A stretch of 64,000 bases of DNA from Oxalobacteraceae bacterium CAVE-383 (GTDB taxonomy: Bacteria; Pseudomonadota; Gammaproteobacteria; Burkholderiales; Burkholderiaceae_D): contig REGP01000002.1 in the NCBI GenBank assembly GCA_004134995.1, positions 248,001-312,000 of the forward strand, given 5' to 3'. The translations under genes were made by a program, and so were the position numbers. Under the pieces are notes generated by a model. It saw only the letters and a list, made by a program, of their open reading frames with translations. It was not told the DNA's origin and ran no database searches. Positions 57,665 through 64,000 of the stretch are shown here, one piece after another (the stretch's first letter is position 1; each line of letters begins with the position of its first letter).

Positions 57665-59455
57665 ATGGCCCAATATATTGCCCCATTGCGCGACCTGCAA
57701 TTCGTGCTGCACGAATTATTGAACGTGGAAGCAACGCTGAAGACCTTGCCGAAATACGTCGAAACCGATCGCGCATTGATCGACCAGGTGCTGGAAGAGG
57801 GCGGCAAGTTCGCATCCGAAGTGTTGTTCCCGCTCAATCGCAGCGGCGATCGCGAGGGCTGCCATCACGACAAGGTTGCCAAGACGGTCACCACGCCGAA
57901 GGGCTACAAGGAAGCCTACAAGCAATACGTCGACGCGGGCTGGCCGTCGCTGGCCTGCGATCCGGAGCTCGGCGGCCAGGGCCTGCCGGTGGTCGTGAAT
58001 AATTCCTTCTATGAAATGATCAACTCGGCCAACCAGGCCTGGACCATGTATCCGGGCCTGTCGCACGGCGCCTACGAGTGCCTGCATGCGCACGGCACGC
58101 CGGAGCAGAAGGAGAAATATCTGCCGAAGCTGGTTTCCGGCGAATGGACCGGGACCATGTGCCTGACCGAAGCGCATTGCGGCACCGATCTGGGCCTGCT
58201 GCGCTCAAAGGCCGAACCACAGCCGGACGGCACGTACAAGATTACCGGCAGCAAGATTTTCATCTCGGCCGGCGAACACGATATGGCCGAAAACATCCTG
58301 CATCTGGTGCTGGCGCGGCTGCCGGACGCGCCCGAAGGATCGAAAGGCATCTCGCTGTTCCTGGTGCCGAAATTCCTTTCTAACGCCGATGGTTCGCTGG
58401 GCGGGCGCAATCCGATTTTCGTCGGCGCCATCGAAGAGAAAATGGGCATCCACGGCAACGCCACCTGCCAGTTGAACCTGGACGGCGCCGTCGGTACGCT
58501 GATCGGCGAACCGCACAAGGGCCTGAATGCGATGTTCGTATTCATGAACTTCGCCCGCCTCGGCGTCGGCATGCAGGGCCTGGGGCTGACCGAAGTCGCC
58601 TATCAGAACGCCATCACCTACGCCAAGGACCGCATCCAGATGCGCAGCCTGTCCGGCGTCAAGGCGGCCGACAAGCCGGCCGATCCGATCATCGTGCATC
58701 CCGACGTGCGCCGCATGCTGCTGACCGCGCGCGCCTATGCGGAAGGCGCGCGCGCATTCTGTTCGTACGTCGCGCTGGAGATCGACAAGGAACTGAATCA
58801 TCCCGACGAAGAGGTGCGCAAGGACGCCGCCGACCAGGTCGCCCTGCTGACGCCGGTCATCAAGGCCTTCCTCACCGACAACGCCTGGGTCGCCACCTCG
58901 GAATGCCTGCAGATCTATGGCGGCCACGGCTATATCGCCGAATGGGGCATGGAGCAATACGTGCGCGACGCGCGCATCAACATGATCTACGAAGGCACCA
59001 ACACCATCCAGTCGCTGGATTTGCTGGGCCGCAAGATCCTCATGGACAACGGCGCCAAGCTGAAAAAATTCGGCGCGCAGATCCAGGCCTTCGTCGAGGA
59101 AAACGGCATCGACGAAAACATGTCCGAATTCATCACGCCGCTGGCCGACATCGGCGGCAAGGTCACCAAGCTGACCATGGAAATCGGCATGAAGGCATTC
59201 CAGAATCCGGACGAAGTCGGCGCCGCCGCGGTGCCATATCTGCGTGTAGTCGGCCATCTGGTTTACGCGTATCTTTTTGCGCGAATGGCAAAGATTGCAC
59301 TGGAGAAAAAAGACAGCGGCGACACTTTCTATACAGCCAAGCTGGCAACCGCGCGTTTCTATTTTGCGCGCCTGCTGCCGGAAACCGCGATGCTGATCCG
59401 CCAGGCGCGCTCGGGATCGGGTAATCTGATGGCGCTGGACGCAGATCTGTTCTGA
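57665..59455 (+). CDS. Acyl-CoA dehydrogenase (large form with C-terminal extension)
   Basis: This FAD enzyme catalyses the first step of fatty-acyl-CoA oxidation. The 596-residue protein has an unusual N-terminal segment (APLRDLQFVLHELLNVEATL), then the dehydrogenase core with MCLTEAHCGTDLGLLRSKAE (flavin/substrate loop), and ECLQIYGGHGYIAEWGMEQY with YEGTNTIQSLDLLGRK. The extra C-terminal domain (about 460-596) is typical of the large form. The catalytic Glu should lie in the YEGTN segment. GGGAGACTCC precedes the ATG. It heads the operon after the regulator. Confidence 0.95.
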   Translation: MAQYIAPLRDLQFVLHELLNVEATLKTLPKYVETDRALIDQVLEEGGKFASEVLFPLNRSGDREGCHHDKVAKTVTTPKGYKEAYKQYVDAGWPSLACDPELGGQGLPVVVNNSFYEMINSANQAWTMYPGLSHGAYECLHAHGTPEQKEKYLPKLVSGEWTGTMCLTEAHCGTDLGLLRSKAEPQPDGTYKITGSKIFISAGEHDMAENILHLVLARLPDAPEGSKGISLFLVPKFLSNADGSLGGRNPIFVGAIEEKMGIHGNATCQLNLDGAVGTLIGEPHKGLNAMFVFMNFARLGVGMQGLGLTEVAYQNAITYAKDRIQMRSLSGVKAADKPADPIIVHPDVRRMLLTARAYAEGARAFCSYVALEIDKELNHPDEEVRKDAADQVALLTPVIKAFLTDNAWVATSECLQIYGGHGYIAEWGMEQYVRDARINMIYEGTNTIQSLDLLGRKILMDNGAKLKKFGAQIQAFVEENGIDENMSEFITPLADIGGKVTKLTMEIGMKAFQNPDEVGAAAVPYLRVVGHLVYAYLFARMAKIALEKKDSGDTFYTAKLATARFYFARLLPETAMLIRQARSGSGNLMALDADLF

Positions 59456-59533
59456 CGGCCGCCATTGTCATTGCCATTGCCCACATCCGGCCCCGAGGTT
59501 CCTCCCCATACTTTCCCAATCCAGGAGAAATGC

Positions 59534-61921
59534 GTGACTAATTTTATTGTCAAAAAAGTGGCTGTGCTCGGCGCCGGTGTGATGGGCGCCCAGATCGCGG
59601 CGCATTGCATCAATGCCAGAGTCCCGGTGATCCTGTTTGATCTGCCAGCGAAGGAAGGACCTAAAAACGGTATCGTCCAACGCGCAATCGATAACCTGAA
59701 AAAGCTTAGCCCCGCGCCGCTCGGCAATCCCGACGATGCCGCGCTGATCCAGGTTGCCAACTACGAAGATCATCTGGACCTGCTGGCCGGTTGCGACCTG
59801 ATCATCGAAGCGATCGCCGAACGCATGGACTGGAAACACGACTTGTATAAAAAAGTGGCGCCGCATATCGCGCCAAATGCGATCTTCGCATCGAACACCT
59901 CGGGCCTGTCGATCACCGCGCTGTCCGACGGTTTCGACGCCGAATTGAAAGCACGCTTCTGCGGCGTGCATTTCTTCAATCCGCCGCGCTACATGCATCT
60001 GGTCGAACTGATCCCGACCGCCGCCACCCGCCCTGAAATCCTCGACCAGCTCGAATCCTTCCTGACCACCACGCTGGGCAAGGGCGTGGTGCGCGCCAAG
60101 GACACGCCGAACTTCATCGCCAACCGCGTCGGCGTATTCGGCATCCTGGCCACCGTCGTCGAAGCCGAAAAATACGGCTTGTCGGTCGATGTGGTCGACG
60201 ACCTCACGGGCGCCAAGCTGGGCCGCGCCAAATCCGGCACCTTCCGCACCGCCGACGTGGTCGGGCTGGACACCATGGGCCATGTCATCAAGACCATGCA
60301 GGACTATCTGAAGGACGATCCGTTCTTTCCCGTCTACGCCACGCCGCCGCTGCTCGGCAAGCTGGTCGAGCAGGGCGCGCTGGGCCAGAAAACCGGCGCC
60401 GGCTTCTACAAGAAGGTCGGCAAGGACATCCTGCGCATCGATCCGGCCAAGGGCGACTACGTTCCCGGCGGCGGCCAGGCCGACGACATCATCGGCCGCA
60501 TCCTGAAGGAAAAGGATGCCGGCAAGCGCATGAAGGCGCTGCACGACTCCACCAATGCGCAGGCGCAATTCCTCTGGGCCATCTTCCGCGACGCCTTCCA
60601 TTACATCGCCGTGCATCTGGAAGCGATCGCCGACAACGCGCGCGAGCTCGATTTCGCGATGCGCTGGGGTTTCGGCTGGAGCGTCGGACCGTTCGAAACA
60701 TGGCAGGCGGCCGGCTGGAAGCAGGTCGCGGCCTGGGTCAAGGAAGACATCGATGCCGGCAAGGCCCTGTCGAACGCCCCGCTGCCGGACTGGGTATTCG
60801 ACGGCCGCGACGGCGTGCATGCGGCCGACGGTTCATGGTCGCCGGCGCAGAAGCGCAATGTGCCGGCATCGGATTTGCCGGTGTATGCGCGCCAGGCATT
60901 CCGGGCGCCGCTGACGGGCAATGGCGCGGCGGACGGCAAGACCGCCGGCGTGACGTTCTTCGAAGACGAATCGGTACGCATCTGGCATCAGGAAGACGAG
61001 GTGCTGGTGCTGTCGTTCAAGACCAAGATGCACGTCATCGGGCCGGGCGTGATCGACGGCATCGAAAAGGCACTGGCGGAAGCCGAAAAGAATTTCAAGG
61101 GCCTGGTGATCTGGCACGCCGATGCGGCCGACGGCGGCGCCTTCTCGGCCGGCGCCGATCTGCAATCGATGCTGCCGCTGTTCATGAGCGGCGGCGTCAA
61201 GGCGATCGAACCGATGGTCGCCAAATTGCAGCAGGCGCATCAGAAGCTCAAATACGCCAACGTGCCGGTGGTCGCGGCGGTGGCCGGGCTGGCGCTGGGC
61301 GGCGGCTGCGAGCTGCTGCTGCATACGGCCAAACGCGTGGTCTCGATCGAATCGTATATCGGCCTGGTCGAAGTCGGCGTCGGCCTGATCCCGGCCGGCG
61401 GTGGCTTAAAGGAAGCGGCGCTGCGCGCGGCCGGCGACGCCAAGGGCAACGACATCCTGCAATTCCTCAAGCATTACTTCCTGAGCGCGGCCACCGCCGT
61501 GGTATCGAAGTCGGCGCTGGAAGCGCGCAAGCTGGGCTATCTCAAGAACGACGACGTGATCGTCTTCAATCCGTATGAATTGCTCAATGTCGCCAGGATC
61601 GAAGCGCGCGCCATGCACGACGCCGGCTATCGTCCGCCGATGCCGGCACTCGCGCCGGTGGTCGGGCGCTACGGCGTGGCCACCATCATGGCGCAACTGG
61701 TCAACATGCGCGACGGCGGCATGATCTCCGCTCACGATTACAAGCTGGGCCAGATGATTGCCGAAATCGTCAGCGGCGGCGAAATCGAGGAAGGCAGCCT
61801 GGTCAGCGAACAGTGGCTGCTCGATCTGGAGCGCAAGGCATTCATGGAATTGCTGAATCATCCGAAAACGCAGGAACGCATCATGGGCATGATGCAGACC
61901 GGCAAACCGGTTCGCAACTGA
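59534..61921 (+). CDS. Bifunctional 3-hydroxyacyl-CoA dehydrogenase/enoyl-CoA hydratase (dehydrogenase first)
   Basis: This enzyme performs the hydration and NAD-dependent oxidation steps of beta-oxidation. The 795-residue protein starts with GTG at 59534 behind AGGAG (59523-59527); an upstream frame to 59465 is non-coding. The N-terminal NAD domain has VAVLGAGVMGAQIAAHCINA and GVHFFNPPRYMHLVELIPT. The C-terminal crotonase domain (about residues 470-700) has FSAGADLQSM and ALGGGCELLLHTAK, with a Glu in GLVEVGVGLIPAGGG. The domain order is the reverse of E. coli FadB, a known variant in Burkholderiales. Confidence 0.95.
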   Translation: MTNFIVKKVAVLGAGVMGAQIAAHCINARVPVILFDLPAKEGPKNGIVQRAIDNLKKLSPAPLGNPDDAALIQVANYEDHLDLLAGCDLIIEAIAERMDWKHDLYKKVAPHIAPNAIFASNTSGLSITALSDGFDAELKARFCGVHFFNPPRYMHLVELIPTAATRPEILDQLESFLTTTLGKGVVRAKDTPNFIANRVGVFGILATVVEAEKYGLSVDVVDDLTGAKLGRAKSGTFRTADVVGLDTMGHVIKTMQDYLKDDPFFPVYATPPLLGKLVEQGALGQKTGAGFYKKVGKDILRIDPAKGDYVPGGGQADDIIGRILKEKDAGKRMKALHDSTNAQAQFLWAIFRDAFHYIAVHLEAIADNARELDFAMRWGFGWSVGPFETWQAAGWKQVAAWVKEDIDAGKALSNAPLPDWVFDGRDGVHAADGSWSPAQKRNVPASDLPVYARQAFRAPLTGNGAADGKTAGVTFFEDESVRIWHQEDEVLVLSFKTKMHVIGPGVIDGIEKALAEAEKNFKGLVIWHADAADGGAFSAGADLQSMLPLFMSGGVKAIEPMVAKLQQAHQKLKYANVPVVAAVAGLALGGGCELLLHTAKRVVSIESYIGLVEVGVGLIPAGGGLKEAALRAAGDAKGNDILQFLKHYFLSAATAVVSKSALEARKLGYLKNDDVIVFNPYELLNVARIEARAMHDAGYRPPMPALAPVVGRYGVATIMAQLVNMRDGGMISAHDYKLGQMIAEIVSGGEIEEGSLVSEQWLLDLERKAFMELLNHPKTQERIMGMMQTGKPVRN

Positions 61922-61943
61922 ACCGGACCTCAGGAGAAAACAC

Positions 61944-63140
61944 ATGACAAAACAACTTCAGGACGCCTACATCGTCGCCGCGACCCGGACCCCGATCGGC
62001 AAGGCGCCGCGCGGCATGTTCAAGAATACGCGTCCCGACGATCTGCTGGTGCGGGCGATCCAGTCGGCGGTGGCGCAGGCGCCCGGCCTCGATCCGCAAC
62101 TGATCGAAGACGCCATCGTCGGCTGTTCCTTTCCGGAAGGCGCGCAGGGCCTGAACATGGCCCGCATCGCGGTGCTGCTGGCGGGTTTGCCGAAGACAGT
62201 CGGCGGCGTGACCGTGAATCGCTATTGCGCTTCCGGCATTACCGCGATCGCCATGGCGGCCGACCGCATCCGCGTCGGCCAGGCCGATGTGATGATCGCC
62301 GCCGGCGCCGAGTCGATGTCGATGGTGCCGATGATGGGCTTCCATCCGTCGATGAACATGGAATGCTTCAAGGACGAAAACATCGGCATGGCCTACGGCA
62401 TGGGCCTGACCGCCGAGAAGGTCGCGACGCAGTGGAAAGTCTCGCGCGAAGACCAGGACCAGTTCTCGCTGGAATCGCACCAGAAGGCGATTGCCGCGCA
62501 GCAGGCCGGCTACTTCAAGGACGAAACCACGCCGGTCGAAATCATCGAGCGCTTCCCTAATCTGTCCACCGGCCAGATCGATATTGTGACCCGCACCGTC
62601 GACACCGACGAAGGCGCGCGCGCCGATTCCAGCCTGGCCGCGCTGACCAAGCTCAGGCCGGTGTTCGCCGCCAAGGGCAGCGTCACCGCCGGCAACAGTT
62701 CGCAGATGTCGGACGGCGCGGGCGCGCTGATCCTGGTCAGCGAAAAAATCCTGAAGCAATTCAACCTGACGCCGCTGGCGCGTTTCGTTTCCTTCGCGGT
62801 CAAGGGCGTGCCGCCGGAAATCATGGGCATCGGGCCGAAGGAAGCGATTCCGGTCGCATTGCGCGCCGCCGGCATTACCCAGGATCAGCTGGACTGGATC
62901 GAACTCAACGAAGCCTTCGCCGCGCAATCGCTGGCCGTCATCCGCGATCTCGGCCTGGATCCGTCCAAGGTCAATCCGATGGGCGGCGCCATCGCGCTGG
63001 GCCATCCCCTCGGCGCCACCGGCGCGATCCGCGCCGCGACCACCATCCATGCGCTGCGCCGCAATAACCTGAAGTACGGCATGGTCACGATGTGCGTCGG
63101 CACCGGCATGGGCGCCGCGGGCATTTTCGAGCGCATGTAA
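61944..63140 (+). CDS. Acetyl-CoA C-acyltransferase (beta-oxidation thiolase)
   Basis: The 398-residue thiolase releases acetyl-CoA from 3-ketoacyl-CoA. The acyl-Cys is in TVNRYCASGITAIAMAADR, the His in GGAIALGHPLGATG, and the second Cys in MVTMCVGTGMGAAG. CAGGAGAAAAC precedes the ATG, 22 bases after the bifunctional enzyme, with which it presumably forms a trifunctional complex. Confidence 0.95.
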   Translation: MTKQLQDAYIVAATRTPIGKAPRGMFKNTRPDDLLVRAIQSAVAQAPGLDPQLIEDAIVGCSFPEGAQGLNMARIAVLLAGLPKTVGGVTVNRYCASGITAIAMAADRIRVGQADVMIAAGAESMSMVPMMGFHPSMNMECFKDENIGMAYGMGLTAEKVATQWKVSREDQDQFSLESHQKAIAAQQAGYFKDETTPVEIIERFPNLSTGQIDIVTRTVDTDEGARADSSLAALTKLRPVFAAKGSVTAGNSSQMSDGAGALILVSEKILKQFNLTPLARFVSFAVKGVPPEIMGIGPKEAIPVALRAAGITQDQLDWIELNEAFAAQSLAVIRDLGLDPSKVNPMGGAIALGHPLGATGAIRAATTIHALRRNNLKYGMVTMCVGTGMGAAGIFERM

Positions 63141-63169
63141 GCCGGGCCAAACCAAACGGCAAAGACCAA

Positions 63170-63203
63170 AAAAAGGCCGCACATATTCTTGTGCGGCCTT
63201 TTT
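63170..63203 (+). terminator. Intrinsic terminator after the thiolase gene
   Basis: AAAAAGGCCGCAC (63170-63182), an 8-nt loop, GTGCGGCCTTTTT (63191-63203). It separates the operon from the last hydratase gene, which starts only 22 bases further on. Confidence 0.85.
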
Positions 63204-63225
63204 CATTCAGATAAACGGGAGCAAT

Positions 63226-64000
63226 ATGCAAACAGCCGACGCAGCCGACGTAACAATCGCCAAACAGGATGGCTTGCTCAGCATCGTTTTCAATCGCGAA
63301 TCTAAAAAGAACGCCATCACCACCGCGATGTACCAGCTTATGTGCAACGCCCTGCAGGATGCGGAATCCGATCCTGCCGTGCGCGCCATTCTGTTTCTCG
63401 GCAGCGAGCAGGTGTTCACCGCCGGCAACGATCTGGAAGACTTTATGCGGAATCCGCCAAGCGGCGCCGACAGCCCGGTAGTGCAGTTCCTGCTGCGCAT
63501 CAGCCAGGCCGGCAAGCCGCTGGTGGCCGGCGTCTGCGGCAATGCGATCGGCATCGGCAGCACCATGCTGCTGCACTGCGACCTGGTCTACGCTGCCGAC
63601 AACGCCCGTTTCGCGATGCCGTTCGCGCAACTGGGTTTGTGTCCGGAGGCTGCCTCCTCGCTGCTGTTGCCGCAGGTGGCCGGCTACCAGCGCGCCGCCG
63701 AAAAACTCCTGCTCGGCGAGCCGTTCGGCGCGGAGGAGGCATTGCAGATGGGATTGGTCAGCAAGATACTGCCGGCGGCCGAACTGGAGGCCCATGCGCG
63801 CGGCCAAGCCGCCAAGCTGATTGCATTGCCGGCATCCTCGATCCGCGTGACCAAGCAATTGATGAAACAGCATCAGAAAGCGGCGGTGGAGCAAAAGATA
63901 TTTGAAGAAGTGGAGCACTTCGGCGCAATGCTGAAATCGCCCGAAGCGCGCGAAGCGATGACGGCGTTTTTCGAGAAGCGGAAGCCGGATTTCAGGCGCT
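63226..64000 (+). CDS. Enoyl-CoA hydratase/isomerase family protein, 3'-truncated by the window edge
   Basis: The frame is open from the ATG at 63226 (MQTADAADVTIAKQDGLLSI) to the end of the window, giving 258 residues with little probably missing. It is a stand-alone crotonase: FTAGNDLEDFM is the first oxyanion-hole region, AGVCGNAIGIGSTMLLHCDL the second. FAQLGLCPEAASSLLLP contains the Glu-type catalytic position. The Asn in FTAGND where hydratases often have AGAD suggests an isomerase-like member. GGGAG (63218-63222) precedes the ATG. Confidence 0.92.
   Translation, partial: MQTADAADVTIAKQDGLLSIVFNRESKKNAITTAMYQLMCNALQDAESDPAVRAILFLGSEQVFTAGNDLEDFMRNPPSGADSPVVQFLLRISQAGKPLVAGVCGNAIGIGSTMLLHCDLVYAADNARFAMPFAQLGLCPEAASSLLLPQVAGYQRAAEKLLLGEPFGAEEALQMGLVSKILPAAELEAHARGQAAKLIALPASSIRVTKQLMKQHQKAAVEQKIFEEVEHFGAMLKSPEAREAMTAFFEKRKPDFRR

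Noticed and set aside
59534..61921. Reversed domain order relative to FadB as a novel fusion
   Set aside because: The dehydrogenase-first arrangement is, to my knowledge, a common variant in Burkholderiales and not a rearrangement specific to this genome.

Overview
The window is a gene-dense, high-GC chromosomal segment of a betaproteobacterium of the order Burkholderiales, most like the Oxalobacteraceae (Herbaspirillum/Collimonas/Herminiimonas type). This placement is inferred from protein sequence character and gene order: a fused S10-spc-alpha ribosomal cluster, System II cytochrome c biogenesis, a cysteine-poor DksA, hslVU, the FmdB-DUF502-aspS-nudB block, and a PhaA-type thiolase. Genus and species cannot be fixed without a database search. 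There is no rRNA, tRNA, CRISPR array, transposase or prophage gene.

Layout. 1-14133: ribosomal protein/secY/rpoA cluster from rplC (cut by the window edge) to rplQ, with structured leaders or terminator-like hairpins at rpsQ-rplN, rpsK-rpsD, rpsD-rpoA and rpoA-rplQ. 14251-18877: dsbD, a 1-Cys peroxiredoxin, hemB and engB. 19133-25982: periplasmic redox functions, namely cytochrome c4, ResB and CcsA of System II, a TonB-like membrane protein, and the MsrPQ methionine-sulfoxide repair pair. 26004-28907 (minus strand): rhodanese-grxC-secB-SH3 protein-gpsA, an operon order shared with E. coli except for the SH3 gene. 29082-33630: gpmA, an EnvC-type factor, ctpA and a MoeB/ThiF-type enzyme. 33788-42605: dksA, an Lrp-family regulator divergent from a complete branched-chain amino acid ABC transporter, then hslVU behind a sigma32-like promoter.

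42606-44784 is the oddest stretch: a 114-bp inverted-repeat element, a GspG-like protein without a recognisable prepilin site, and a two-gene orphan operon. 44785-55652 returns to housekeeping genes: cyaY, lptM-lysA, a sodium/solute symporter, FmdB and DUF502 proteins, aspS, nudB, an EEP nuclease, a cardiolipin synthase, phaA and an Hsp15-like gene. 55653-56845 holds a visibly lower-GC insert with one Abi-like HEPN gene, a candidate phage-defence function. 56933-64000 is a fatty-acid beta-oxidation operon: TetR regulator, acyl-CoA dehydrogenase, bifunctional hydroxyacyl-CoA dehydrogenase/enoyl-CoA hydratase, thiolase, and a further enoyl-CoA hydratase cut by the right edge.

Most of the window is ordinary core genome. 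The items most worth checking are the orphan gene pair, the 114-bp element, the HEPN/Abi gene, the structured rpsD leader, and the EnvC-type gene whose only well-placed start codon is ATA.
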